Shown: positions 45,946 through 54,997, counted from the stretch's first letter. The stretch: 64,000 nt of DNA from an uncultured Bacteroidales bacterium (GCA_944326265.1 CALVDE010000017.1:81000-144999), one strand, 5' to 3'. Numbers and translations are program-made. Notes: generated by a model from the sequence alone, not told the origin.

Positions 45946-46818
45946 ATGCAGAATTCTGAAAGGATGAATAAATCGTTTTACTCAGACACCCCGGAGATAA
46001 GGTACGGGGAGACGGATATGGCGGAGCTTGCGCGGAATCCCTGCCGGTTCGGGTGTGATGTCCAGATAATATGCACTCACGGCACGGCGGAGATATCCAT
46101 CGGTATACAGAGCTACCGGATGCGCAGAGGTACGGGACTCTTCCTGCTTGGCGGAGGACTTGTGCATGCGGTCGGTCCGTCCGCTGATTTCAGGGTGAGG
46201 ATGCTTCTGTATCCGAAGGATGTGATGCTCAAGGCCCTGATACCGGTCGATACGGACTTTCTCAATTACCTTCACGAGTATCCCTATTTCGATTATCTTG
46301 ACGGCGGGGACTCTTCTGCGGAGTGGAATGCGGTCATTCAGTGGATGGATATGGCTGCGCTGCTGTTCTCGCGTCCAATACCGCATTTCCGGAGGTACAT
46401 AGAGCAGAATTTTATTCAGAGTATGCTTATGTGCATGTATAACGCAATGCCTTTCGGGCAGATGCCCGGGATCAGTGACAGTGCCCGGATGCAGCTGGTC
46501 TGCCATCAGTTCGTGCGCCTTGTCCGGGAGAACGGCGCGCAGGAACATCATCTGCCGTTCTATGCGGGAAAACTGGGAATTTCTCCGAGGTATCTCAACG
46601 ACATCGTCGCACGGTATTTTGACGGCAGGACACCCAAGCAGCTGATAGACGGTCAGCTGACGGCAGAGATAAAAGTGCAGCTGGACAATCCCCTGCTTAC
46701 GGTCAGCGAGATAGCTGAGTATTTTAATTTCCCGGATCATACCTCGATGAGCCGTTTTTTCAGGCGTAATACCGGGATGACTCCGAAAGAGTACCGTGCC
46801 AGGCGTAAATCAATGTAG
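45946..46818 (+). CDS. AraC family transcriptional regulator
   Basis: This 290-residue regulator has an N-terminal ligand domain of the cupin-like AraC type (about 20-180) and a C-terminal DNA-binding domain with two helix-turn-helix motifs (AGKLGISPRYLNDIVARYFDG and LTVSEIAEYFNFPDHTSMSRFFRRNTGMTPKEYR). The final RMTG.TPKEYR-type block is the family signature. An in-frame ATG at 45964 (MNKSFYSDTP) is an alternative start. miaA begins 3 bases after its stop, so they may be co-transcribed although the functions differ. Target genes are unknown. Confidence 0.85.
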   Translation: MQNSERMNKSFYSDTPEIRYGETDMAELARNPCRFGCDVQIICTHGTAEISIGIQSYRMRRGTGLFLLGGGLVHAVGPSADFRVRMLLYPKDVMLKALIPVDTDFLNYLHEYPYFDYLDGGDSSAEWNAVIQWMDMAALLFSRPIPHFRRYIEQNFIQSMLMCMYNAMPFGQMPGISDSARMQLVCHQFVRLVRENGAQEHHLPFYAGKLGISPRYLNDIVARYFDGRTPKQLIDGQLTAEIKVQLDNPLLTVSEIAEYFNFPDHTSMSRFFRRNTGMTPKEYRARRKSM

Positions 46819-46820
46819 CT

Positions 46821-47714
46821 ATGGATAAAAAAGAATATAGACTTACAGTGGTCCTCGGACCCACCGCTTCAGGAAAGACCCGCTATGCGGTGCGGCTTGC
46901 AGGGGAAACAGGTGCTGAGATTGTTTCGGCAGACTCGCGGCAGATCTACCGGGGAATGGATATCGGGACCGGGAAGGACCTCGGAGAATATGTGTACGGG
47001 GGAAGGCCGGTGCCGTATCATCTGATAGACATCGTGGATGCCGGGGTGCGTTACGATATCTTCCGGTACCAGAGGGATTTCGCGGCTGCGTACAATGACA
47101 TCGTGTCCCGTGGCCGTCCGGTCATACTCTGCGGAGGCTCGGGACTGTACATAGAGTCTGTGACCCGCAATTACGCCATACCCGAGGTGCCTTCCAATCC
47201 GGCTCTCCGCGCAGAACTCGAGCAGCACTCCGACGAATATCTGATAGATATGCTCAAGTCCCTGACGACTCCGCACAACACCACCGACTATGACACGCGC
47301 AAGCGGCTCATCCGGGCCATCGAGATAGCCGTGTACCAGAAGGAGCATCCGGAGGATACCGGAGTGTTCGGCAATAGCATGGTGGAGTTCGCTCCGGACG
47401 AGGTGCATTACATAGGTCTGTCTGTCAGCCGCGATGAGCGCAATGCCCGTATCGACCGGCGGCTGGATGCCCGTCTGAAGGAGGGAATGGTCGATGAGGT
47501 GCGCCGTCTGCTTGAGGGCGGCCTTTCTCCCGATGATCTTATCTACTACGGTCTGGAATACAAGTTCGTGACCCTGTATCTTACAGGGCAGATGAGCTAT
47601 GACGAGATGCGGACCAAGCTGGCTATCGCCATCCACCAGTTCGCCAAGCGTCAGATGACCTGGTTCCGGGGCATGGAACGCCGGGGCATCCGCATCGACT
47701 GGGTATCAGTCTGA
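46821..47714 (+). CDS. miaA: tRNA dimethylallyltransferase MiaA
   Basis: This 297-residue enzyme adds a dimethylallyl group to A37 of tRNAs reading codons that start with U. The P-loop GPTASGKTR is near residues 13-21; VSADSRQIYRGMDIGTGK and CGGSGLYIESV are family motifs. The C-terminal FAKRQMTWFRGM is typical. Length is near the usual 300. A repeat hairpin element begins 23 bases after its stop, between it and the convergent ybaK-type gene. Confidence 0.93.
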   Translation: MDKKEYRLTVVLGPTASGKTRYAVRLAGETGAEIVSADSRQIYRGMDIGTGKDLGEYVYGGRPVPYHLIDIVDAGVRYDIFRYQRDFAAAYNDIVSRGRPVILCGGSGLYIESVTRNYAIPEVPSNPALRAELEQHSDEYLIDMLKSLTTPHNTTDYDTRKRLIRAIEIAVYQKEHPEDTGVFGNSMVEFAPDEVHYIGLSVSRDERNARIDRRLDARLKEGMVDEVRRLLEGGLSPDDLIYYGLEYKFVTLYLTGQMSYDEMRTKLAIAIHQFAKRQMTWFRGMERRGIRIDWVSV

Positions 47715-47737
47715 TTCTGTCTGAGATCGGGCGGTTC

Positions 47738-47863
47738 GGTGTAGAGGAGGTATAGTCCTGAAAAGCGTAATCGCCCGTGATTTCGTGAACGGGAGGGGCC
47801 CGCTGCGAAGCAGTGGGAGGGATAGCGGAGCGTACTTTTCAGGACTACACCGCCATCTACAAC
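47738..47863. repeat. Hairpin element between convergent genes (type 2)
   Basis: The left arm (about 47738-47765) and right arm (about 47836-47863) match as inverted repeats over about 27 bases, with the innermost 13 (TAGTCCTGAAAAG / CTTTTCAGGACTA) perfect. The centre holds GGGAGGGGCCC and an inner stem CCCGCTGC-GAA-GCAGTGGG, the same GGGAGGGG-CCC...GTGGG layout as the element at 22316-22412. The right arm reaches into the last codons of the ybaK-type gene. Likely a mobile or terminator-like repeat. Confidence 0.75.
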
Positions 47864-48351
47864 TCTTCCCACTCGCCGCCCCAAAACTGGATGAAGCGGT
47901 ACATGTCGTCGCGGGAGATTTCCAGCGAGGCGGTGTTGTCGTTGGGGTGGAAGGTAACCCTTTCGGCCTGGCGCAGATCCTTGTCCAGATAGAGCTTGAC
48001 CTGATGGTCAGGGTCGTTGATAAGGCCGAAGAGGGAGACGGAGCCGGGGACCGTGCCGAGGTATTTCTCCATGCGCTGCTCCGAGGCGAAGGAGAGCTTG
48101 CCCTGATGCAGCTGGTGCTCCAGGCCGTGGATGTCCATCTGCTTGTGGCACTCGAGGATGACCAGATAGTGCCGGTTGCCCTTGTGGTTTCTGAAAAACA
48201 GGTTCTTGCAGTGCGTCGAGTCGAAATCTTTCCAATATTTCATGGCCTCTTCTATTGTCGGAAGCGGCGGGTGTTCGTGCATGACGTAGCTGATGCCCAG
48301 TTCCTGCAACTTGTCAAGTACTTTTCTGCGTCTTTCCTCGGCTGTCTCCAT
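47857..48351 (-). CDS. Prolyl-tRNA editing protein (YbaK/ProX family)
   Basis: This 164-residue free-standing editing protein hydrolyses mischarged tRNAs, usually Ala- or Cys-tRNA(Pro). The catalytic lysine region is LFFRNHKGNRHYLVIL (Lys57 by count), with the N-terminal YVMHEHPP block and the C-terminal VKLYLDKDLRQAERVTFHPNDNTASL. The fit is best with the ProXp-ala/PrdX group. Its stop lies within the right arm of the type 2 hairpin. A TATATTTG box on the minus strand is at 48375-48382. Confidence 0.85.
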   Translation of the reverse strand: METAEERRRKVLDKLQELGISYVMHEHPPLPTIEEAMKYWKDFDSTHCKNLFFRNHKGNRHYLVILECHKQMDIHGLEHQLHQGKLSFASEQRMEKYLGTVPGSVSLFGLINDPDHQVKLYLDKDLRQAERVTFHPNDNTASLEISRDDMYRFIQFWGGEWEEL

Positions 48352-48374
48352 ATAAATTTGTCTTAATCGGTGCG

Positions 48375-48413
48375 CAAATATAGTTCATCCTGCCGGTTTC
48401 TTGTGTATTTTTG
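48375..48413. promoter_or_regulatory. Back-to-back promoters of the ybaK-type and glsA genes
   Basis: The 80-base gap holds CAAATATA at 48375-48382 (TATATTTG on the minus strand, for the editing gene) and TATTTTTG at 48406-48413 (plus strand, for glsA, 18 bases before its ATG). Both match TAnnTTTG; -33 elements are weak. Confidence 0.5.
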
Positions 48414-48431
48414 CATCCCTAAAATCAGAAT

Positions 48432-49346
48432 ATGGATTATCAAAGTGTGATAGACAGGATTCGCGACGAGGTGCGGGAACTGTGGGGACAGGGCAGGGTG
48501 GCGGATTATATTCCGGCACTGGAGAAGGTGGATCCGAGGCAGTTCGGGATAGCAGTGGCGACTCTCGACGGACATGAGTACAGTACAGGGGATGCACAGG
48601 TGTGCTTCTCTATCCAGAGTATATCAAAAGTGTTCACCCTGGCGATGGTGACCAGGCATGTGGGGGACGATATCTGGGATGCCGTGGGGCGCGAGCCTTC
48701 CGGCAATCCGTTCAACTCCCTGGTGCAGCTCGAGTACGAGCAGGGCAAGCCGCGCAATCCGTTCATCAATGCGGGTGCTCTGGTGGTCACTGACCGTCTG
48801 ATCTCGCTTTATCCTCATCCCAAGGACGCAATGCTGGAGTTTGTCCGCAGTCTGTGCGGCAATGACGATATCTATTACGACAAGGAGATAGCCCGCTCCG
48901 AACGGCTTAACGCGGACCGCAATATGTCGCTGGCCTATCTGATGAAAAGTTTCGGCAACATCCGCAGCGATGTGGACACACTGCTGGATGTCTATTGCCA
49001 TCAGTGCGCCATATCCATGTCCTGCGTGGACCTGGCCAGGGCGTTTCTCTTCCTGAGCAACCGTGGCGTGAATCCATTCAACGGCAGGCAGGTGCTGACT
49101 GTCAGTCAGGCCAAGCGTCTCGGTGCCCTGATGCTCACCTGCGGCTTCTACGATGAATCGGGTGACTTCGCCTTCCGCGCCGGTCTCCCCGGCAAGAGCG
49201 GTGTGGGCGGCGGCATAGCGGCCTACATCCCCGGCAACCTCGCCGTCACCGTCTGGAGTCCCGAGCTCAACCGTCACGGCAACTCCCTGGCCGGTATGGC
49301 TGCCCTCGAGCATTTCACCACCGATATCGGCAATTCCATTTTCTAG
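48432..49346 (+). CDS. glsA: Glutaminase
   Basis: This 304-residue serine-dependent beta-lactamase-like enzyme hydrolyses glutamine to glutamate and ammonia. The catalytic SxxK is in CFSIQSISKVFTL (Ser-Ile-Ser-Lys near residues 63-66), with RNPFINAGALVV and the C-terminal AFRAGLPGKSGVGGGIAAYIPG motifs typical of GlsA. Length is normal. A MITE-like element begins 30 bases after its stop. In this kind of gut bacterium it may feed glutamate/acid-tolerance pathways, but no antiporter is in view. Confidence 0.96.
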   Translation: MDYQSVIDRIRDEVRELWGQGRVADYIPALEKVDPRQFGIAVATLDGHEYSTGDAQVCFSIQSISKVFTLAMVTRHVGDDIWDAVGREPSGNPFNSLVQLEYEQGKPRNPFINAGALVVTDRLISLYPHPKDAMLEFVRSLCGNDDIYYDKEIARSERLNADRNMSLAYLMKSFGNIRSDVDTLLDVYCHQCAISMSCVDLARAFLFLSNRGVNPFNGRQVLTVSQAKRLGALMLTCGFYDESGDFAFRAGLPGKSGVGGGIAAYIPGNLAVTVWSPELNRHGNSLAGMAALEHFTTDIGNSIF

Positions 49347-49375
49347 CTGCCTGGTGACTGTAACTGCGTTGTTAT

Positions 49376-49720
49376 TTTAGGGACTGTCGTAAAAAGAATA
49401 AAACTTTATAAAGAATTGATTGCCAATGTAATATAAAATTTGTATCTTAGCTAAAGATAAAAAGAATACCTCCAATTGCCCTGAAAAAGCCAAATTTGGA
49501 GGTATCGCAAAAATTAATCTGCATGGCTAAGGTACAAAATTTCTCTGGAATATCACCCGATCTCCCTTTCACTGGAGTATTGGCTCCAGTTGGGTCCAAA
49601 AATGAAAAAAGGGGCTCCGAAACGGAGCCGAAGATATAAAAAGATGGGTTCGATCGGAAAAATTACAGGGACAGTCTGCCGATTGACTCATGATGACGGA
49701 ATTAAACGACAGTCCCTAAA
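49376..49720. mobile_element. MITE-like element with 15-base inverted ends
   Basis: TTTAGGGACTGTCGT at 49376-49390 and its perfect inverted copy at 49706-49720 bound a 345-base element. Inside are a promoter-like TATAAAATTTG, a short reading frame (49524-49640, MAKVQNFSGISPDLPFTG..., 38 residues) that may be the remnant start of a transposase gene, and inner hairpins (ATTGGCTCCAGTTGG, GGGGCTCC-GAAAC-GGAGCC). A clear target duplication is not visible. It fits an internally deleted insertion sequence mobilised in trans. The 49347-49768 stretch holds nothing else. Confidence 0.7.
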
Positions 49721-49768
49721 TAAGGAATTAGAAAAGTTGAGAAATGGTGGTGACCTTCTCTGTCTTTC

Positions 49769-50341
49769 GTGAATGACAAGTACACAGACAAGACGAGCGA
49801 AGCGATAGACGACATGTACGGGCTGCTGAGCCGCTATTTCATAGGACTTGTAATAGAAATAATCGGAGTCGCAATCATAAACACCATCGGACTGCATTTC
49901 GTGGCAGGCCTTACTTTCAGCATGGCGGTCGGCATTGCATTCATGACAGGACTTCTGAACATAATACCATATGTCGGGCCATTCGCCGGAGGAGTAATAG
50001 GCACTTTTCTCGGACTGATACTCAAATACTACTCCGTGCACCCGATGGGAATAGACGTTAGCTTCTGGGGATACATCGCCATCCTGGCAGGAATATTCGT
50101 TTTCGCACAACTCATAGACAATTACATCTTCCAGCCAATCATATACTCCAACAGTGTCAAGGCCCACCCTTTGGAAATCTTCATAGTCCTGCTCATGGCT
50201 GGATATGTCGGAGGAGTAGTCGGAATGCTGATTGCCATTCCTGCTTATACAGTCATAAGAGTTTTTGCGGCAAAGTTCCTGTCGCATGTCAAGTTCGTAA
50301 GGATGCTCACGGGCAGTGTGCAGGAAAAATCCCAAAAATGA
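49769..50341 (+). pseudogene. AI-2E family exporter, N-terminal half missing
   Basis: The remaining 190 residues match the C-terminal half of AI-2E/PerM family proteins: LSRYFIGLVIEIIGVAIINTIGL, IPYVGPFAGGVIG (the conserved IPY.GP motif), FAQLIDNYIFQPIIYSNSVKAHPL and the last membrane segments. Full proteins have about 340-380 residues and an N-terminal set of four more helices; these are absent, and an in-frame stop lies 18 bases before the GTG at 49769. The MITE ends 48 bases upstream, so its insertion or a linked deletion probably removed the front of the gene. A hairpin follows the stop. Confidence 0.8.
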
Positions 50342-50342
50342 C

Positions 50343-50379
50343 AGGGGTTGTATCAAAAATTTCATTTTGACACAACCCC
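50343..50379. terminator. Bidirectional terminator
   Basis: GGGGTTGTATCAAAA and TTTTGACACAACCCC form a 15 bp stem with one G-T pair and a 7-base loop, with A and T runs at the loop end. It lies between the truncated exporter and the convergent fimbrillin-like gene. Confidence 0.75.
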
Positions 50380-50401
50380 CCAAGAAAAGTCTTTATATCT
50401 G

Positions 50402-52018
50402 TCAGAATGCCAACATAGGCCTTACAATCGTAGTAGCATATTTAAAGAAACATATATAGTCCACCCAGCCTCCATCGGCGATATCTATATATCTGTAATA
50501 TTTGTCAGATGCGGTAGCCGCAATCATAACCCCGTTCTGATAATCGCTATACAGTATTTTATTATTGTTGGAAACTTTCTCCATGGCCTTATTCATGGCC
50601 GATGCCAGAGCGCCTTGGCCTTCCCATGCCATACTGCCGTTCGCGACACCCGATGCAACGATACCGGTAATATCCAATTCTACATTGCATAGATTGCGGA
50701 TTGCATCAAGGTACTGGCCTCCCGACGGCATGAACCAGCCTGTAGTGACACCCTCTGCCGGGCCTCCCACTTCTGAAGCAAAATCATATACCGCCTTAAA
50801 ACCGGGATAATATCCCTTTGCGAAATCATCCGCCCTTTCGGTATATATCAAATGAGTGGCTCTATATCCATCCAGATTTTCATCTGCCAACGTATACAGT
50901 TCTTGCAGATCGGATGTCATCGGGATATTAGGAAAACCTATTTCCTCCTCGTCCCTTGTATAGCTGGCCTCGAAGTCAGTATTCTGAATAGAATAATCGG
51001 TATAGAAACGGCGCATATACCCTAAATTATCTGCGCTTAAAAAACCTGCTACCCGCGTAGCCAGAACAATGGCATGCGCGACACCGCCAAGGGCCTCTTT
51101 TTCACCATCTGCTATCCTGTCAGGATCAATCTGGCATACAATGCCTATCACATCGGCCGAGGACACCTCTGATGCCGGAGCGTCCTTAGAAATCAGAGAG
51201 CCGTCCGCAAGAAAGAAATCACCGACTTGCAGCAAATGCTCTATCACTTCAGGTTCGCCATAGTCTATAGTCACGCAATTGTCGGCTATCGCCTCGCCGT
51301 CCTGTTGCCACGGCGTATCCCCGTAACTGCCAGACAGGCTGAAATTCCCCGGCATGATCAAATAAATGTAAAAGTTGCCATCCGTCCACGGCTTAAAGTC
51401 ATTGAAAACCACATTGCCGGACAAAGAATAGTCAGGAATCTGCCTGTCCGTATTGGTAAAGCGGTAAGTTTTCTCCAGAAGACTTATTTTCACTAATCCC
51501 ATCGCATGGGACATTTCAAAATCAAGCCTACCCGATGAAGGAGACGCCGTTCCTACAGACAGATCATAATCTGCAAAACCGTTGCTCTGGTCATCGGGCA
51601 AATTCCATCCTGCAATGAAGTCAGCAAAAAATTCCGAAGCCGTGGTCGCAGACGGGTCTACAGAGGCCCCGAAATTTTCCTGATACGGATAATATGCATA
51701 ATAAACCGCATTTTCAGGAAATGTCATGACTGAATCCGAAGAAGACCAGACAATGGACCCTCCATTGGATGAAGCCGTAAGACGAAGATTGTCCACAGCT
51801 TCTAACACCGTTCCGTTTTCAACCGCAAACAAACCTATCGCATCCCCGTCCGAGAATTCAGCAGGATATACGGCCGCACCGTCCGATGACAGGAAGCCGT
51901 CATCGGACACGGAAACAGTCAAAGGCACCAGAACCGATTCCTGCCCGTTCTTTTCACAACCGGCAATCACAAGGATTGCCGGAATCATTATCAACAGGCT
52001 GTATATGTTTCTCATCAT
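50402..52018 (-). CDS. Fimbrillin-family (Mfa/FimA-like) lipoprotein
   Basis: This 538-residue protein has a lipoprotein signal (IPAILVIAGCEK, Cys near 20). The early part matches the fimbrillin pattern: YPAEFSDGDAIGLFAVENG, then NAVYYAYYPYQENFG, then LDFEMSHAMGLVKISL, and NFYIYLIMPGNFSLSG. Fimbrillin lipoproteins are exported, cleaved and polymerised or displayed at the surface. The C-terminal half is less recognisable. Its start overlaps the stop of the 652-residue lipoprotein gene by 4 bases, and the three lipoprotein genes here (54982 down to 50402) appear to be one operon. More AT-rich than the core genes. Confidence 0.75.
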   Translation of the reverse strand: MMRNIYSLLIMIPAILVIAGCEKNGQESVLVPLTVSVSDDGFLSSDGAAVYPAEFSDGDAIGLFAVENGTVLEAVDNLRLTASSNGGSIVWSSSDSVMTFPENAVYYAYYPYQENFGASVDPSATTASEFFADFIAGWNLPDDQSNGFADYDLSVGTASPSSGRLDFEMSHAMGLVKISLLEKTYRFTNTDRQIPDYSLSGNVVFNDFKPWTDGNFYIYLIMPGNFSLSGSYGDTPWQQDGEAIADNCVTIDYGEPEVIEHLLQVGDFFLADGSLISKDAPASEVSSADVIGIVCQIDPDRIADGEKEALGGVAHAIVLATRVAGFLSADNLGYMRRFYTDYSIQNTDFEASYTRDEEEIGFPNIPMTSDLQELYTLADENLDGYRATHLIYTERADDFAKGYYPGFKAVYDFASEVGGPAEGVTTGWFMPSGGQYLDAIRNLCNVELDITGIVASGVANGSMAWEGQGALASAMNKAMEKVSNNNKILYSDYQNGVMIAATASDKYYRYIDIADGGWVDYICFFKYATTIVRPMLAF

Positions 52019-53973
52019 TTACTTGCTTTAATTGAAAGACTTTCTGTACCAGCCTCTATTTCATTGATGAGGTCTACCAATTCCTGGATATCTCCTCTTT
52101 TCGCATACTCTGGCAGAATCATTGTCCTGCCCACAGGCCCCCACATTCCCTGTGAATCCTTTGCGACAGTAAGCATGGTGTAGTACCATCCCAAATAAGT
52201 GTATGCATCATAGAAATCAACCGACACGAAAGCGTAGTGGGTGTTTTCGTCAGCCTGATAGAAATACGGATTGGTAGTTATCCAACTCAACAGGTCATCA
52301 TCGGTCTTGTATTCTTCATCTGGGTTGGAATAGTCTCCGTTCGCCATGAAATAATAGCATTCCACAGCCTCGGACGAACGTTCGAAATGGAACACTGCAA
52401 TACCTTTGTCTTTCATCAGATGAGGCGAGTCGGCAAACAAGCCGGCCTCCAATGCCTCATTACCGTCATAAACTTTCACGAAAGTACTTGTGAAAGTCGC
52501 TGCCGAAACATCCTCCGAACCTGTGGTAGCCGTGGTAGTCAGAACCTTTGCCGCGATACCTTCATTTGAAACGGACACCGCAGCGACAGTATATTCCGTT
52601 TCAGGAGTAAGCCCTGACGGTTCAAACCATCCTTCACCTCTGTCGCATACGGCAGTAACGGCATCCAGCATAGAGTATGTAGGATTAAATTCTACCTGCT
52701 GGTTGTAATAATCGACTATCGCCTGTTCGACACTCTCTTTTGCGAGTTCTTCCGTATACTCATCGGTAGGAATTGCGACACAACCGTAAAAGATGCTTTC
52801 AAACCCGGCTGCCGGAACCACTCTGGCCGAGATACGCTTCGCTGTCGTGGCATCTATGATTATTTCTGCCTCGAAGTCCTCCGGAACGATGCCCCTTTCG
52901 CTCATGAACGACACAAGTTCGCATTTGCTTGAAATACCCACACCCGGAGTATATCCGAAAGCGAAGAAATAGTATTCAGTATTCTGCATTATCGAGAAGT
53001 TAGGCACGTCCTGATCACCAGTATAAAGTCCTATGCCTTCATCCAAATAGCTTTTAACGCCATCTACATATCTCTGAGCGATTTCATCCGCATCATCTTC
53101 TGTCAGATCAGGGAAATTCGCGGATGGAAGGCAGAGGAATATAAACTGTGCTGTCTTGTTTGAAGGAGTCACTTTCAAATGGACAGTCGTGGTTGTAACG
53201 TCAGAGTATTCCAAATCGAATGTAAGTTCCGGAGTTTCAGGCGCTGTAGATGTTTCTATCCTTGAAAGAGGGGTCGTAGGGGACGCGTCTTCTGAAGACA
53301 TGCCGAATACCGTCAGCAAATATTCGGTTTCAGGGACGAGTTCCGAGACAACACCGGAATATTCTCCCCTATGGAGATTCTGTGAAAGGTATTCCTGCAA
53401 CGAAATCCCTGCTGCGGAAGCCGCCTGTGCCGCACTTTCGGCCACGGCTTCATATATGGCTTCATCATCAGAGTCCCCGTAAACGGAAAATTCCAAAGCG
53501 GCAACATAATAGTCTACATTGTCCATGGAAGGAACTACCGAATACGATATGGATTTGTCCGTAGCGGAAATCACATCAATGTCAAACGAACAATTCTGCC
53601 CCGATGTGCCGAACTCCAGAGTCGCCACCTCAGAATATTCGCCGTTTTCCGAAACAGCCGCAGCCGCTATATGATAAGTTTCACCGGCGACAAGGTCGGA
53701 AACCGTCACATCCCCGCCGGGAACCTGTATCTTTGTACCTGCGGTCAATATACCCCTTGCTGAAGGCACTTCCGCCGCATCGTTCAACATCATGTATGCC
53801 AATTCATTTGCATTTTCAGAAGTTATGCTAAGCGTAGCCGAAGTCATGCCCGAGGACACAAATTCGACACTTACAGTAGGGACTGTCTTCACTTCGTCCT
53901 TTTTACAGGAAAAGACCGACATGGCAATCAGTGCCAACACCGATATTTTCAATAAAGTAAATAAATTTTTCAT
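52015..53973 (-). CDS. Lipoprotein with Fn3-like domains, paralogue of the 870-residue protein
   Basis: This 652-residue protein has a lipoprotein signal (LALIAMSVFSCKK, Cys near 23). Three or so Fn3-like domains follow, with recurring patterns such as VTVSDLVAGETYHIAAAAVSENGEYSEV, VVSELVPETEYLLTVFG and GLTPETEYTVAAVSVSNEG. The N-terminal domain resembles that of the protein at 40487-43099 in both sequence pattern and place. Function unknown; surface exposure and adhesion are possible. It is the middle gene of the lipoprotein operon, 34 bases after the BACON-like gene and overlapping the fimbrillin-like gene. Confidence 0.7.
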   Translation of the reverse strand: MKNLFTLLKISVLALIAMSVFSCKKDEVKTVPTVSVEFVSSGMTSATLSITSENANELAYMMLNDAAEVPSARGILTAGTKIQVPGGDVTVSDLVAGETYHIAAAAVSENGEYSEVATLEFGTSGQNCSFDIDVISATDKSISYSVVPSMDNVDYYVAALEFSVYGDSDDEAIYEAVAESAAQAASAAGISLQEYLSQNLHRGEYSGVVSELVPETEYLLTVFGMSSEDASPTTPLSRIETSTAPETPELTFDLEYSDVTTTTVHLKVTPSNKTAQFIFLCLPSANFPDLTEDDADEIAQRYVDGVKSYLDEGIGLYTGDQDVPNFSIMQNTEYYFFAFGYTPGVGISSKCELVSFMSERGIVPEDFEAEIIIDATTAKRISARVVPAAGFESIFYGCVAIPTDEYTEELAKESVEQAIVDYYNQQVEFNPTYSMLDAVTAVCDRGEGWFEPSGLTPETEYTVAAVSVSNEGIAAKVLTTTATTGSEDVSAATFTSTFVKVYDGNEALEAGLFADSPHLMKDKGIAVFHFERSSEAVECYYFMANGDYSNPDEEYKTDDDLLSWITTNPYFYQADENTHYAFVSVDFYDAYTYLGWYYTMLTVAKDSQGMWGPVGRTMILPEYAKRGDIQELVDLINEIEAGTESLSIKASK

Positions 53974-54007
53974 TGTTTTCTTTTTTTATTTAAATTTTGA
54001 TTGTTTT

Positions 54008-54982
54008 TTACTGCTCATCTTCGTTTTGTGAAAGTTTCATTCTGTACAAAAGATACCCGTAAGGGCAATATGTTTGAGTTCCGTTGTAATTGGTAACATT
54101 GAAACCTAAATAAGGCTTGTCACCCCCGTAATAGTCTGCAATAGTCTCAGGCCACCATGTCTTGATGATTCTAAACAGAAGGTAATCCCCGTCCTTTGAG
54201 ACATGTATGGTTACTTCCCTTTCATAGTTCGTGTTGCTCTTGTCGTTTACCGTAATTATACCGGTGCTTTCATCAAACACGTAAGGCCCTGAAACATCCG
54301 TGACCTTTACACCGCCGACAGGATTAGAAGACCCGTGGACGAACTCTATCTGATTGCCGCCGAAAAGGACATTGGCGTATGACCTGTACTCCGGAGTATC
54401 GATGAATTGAAATCCGAGCGCGTCATCCGGAGATATCGGGCTGTCCGGATTTGCCATATTATAGTCAATCGCATACTGGTCAGCAAATTCCCCTGCGGTT
54501 ATCGTCTGATAACTCAGTTCATTATATTCCGTCAATAGCCTGAATATGGTAGAATCGCGGTCGAATTCACAAACTTCGGCAGTCCAGAGAGTATTATCCA
54601 GATCAGATGCCAGAACTTTGGTCGGATCCGCTTGGATTACCGTAAACACAGCAGGTTCCTCCGCATTGGAATACAGAACGGTTACCTCTGTCCTTCTTTC
54701 ACCGGGAACCGTATTGGGGTCCACATTGAACGAAATAACGCCCGGTTCGCTGACATCGAATTGATTACACCATCCATCGGTGCATATCGGAGTCTCGATT
54801 ACGCCATCTTCGGCAGGATCGGTTATCGAATAGCTGACAGTATAAGTTCCTCCCGCAGCCTCGACTTCCACGATTCCGGGATCTATTTCAATCACGGAAT
54901 CCATTGTAGGAACTTCCTCAGTCCCTTTGGAACATGAAAAAATCCCAACTAATAAAACAAATGGTACTAAAAAACGTTTCAT
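54008..54982 (-). CDS. BACON-like domain lipoprotein
   Basis: This 324-residue protein has a lipoprotein signal (VLLVGIFSCSKG, Cys near 17) and a domain (about 35-125) with the BACON-type pattern: IVEVEAAGGTYTVSYSI, CTDGWCNQFDVSEPGVISFNV, NAEEPAVFTVIQ. BACON domains in Bacteroidetes often bind mucin or glycans. The C-terminal two-thirds (ASDLDNTLWTAEVCEFDRDSTIF...) is not recognised. It is the first gene of the lipoprotein operon; the IS630-family element begins 16 bases upstream of its ATG, so its original promoter may have been replaced. Confidence 0.7.
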   Translation of the reverse strand: MKRFLVPFVLLVGIFSCSKGTEEVPTMDSVIEIDPGIVEVEAAGGTYTVSYSITDPAEDGVIETPICTDGWCNQFDVSEPGVISFNVDPNTVPGERRTEVTVLYSNAEEPAVFTVIQADPTKVLASDLDNTLWTAEVCEFDRDSTIFRLLTEYNELSYQTITAGEFADQYAIDYNMANPDSPISPDDALGFQFIDTPEYRSYANVLFGGNQIEFVHGSSNPVGGVKVTDVSGPYVFDESTGIITVNDKSNTNYEREVTIHVSKDGDYLLFRIIKTWWPETIADYYGGDKPYLGFNVTNYNGTQTYCPYGYLLYRMKLSQNEDEQ

Positions 54983-54997
54983 TGATTATAAAATATT

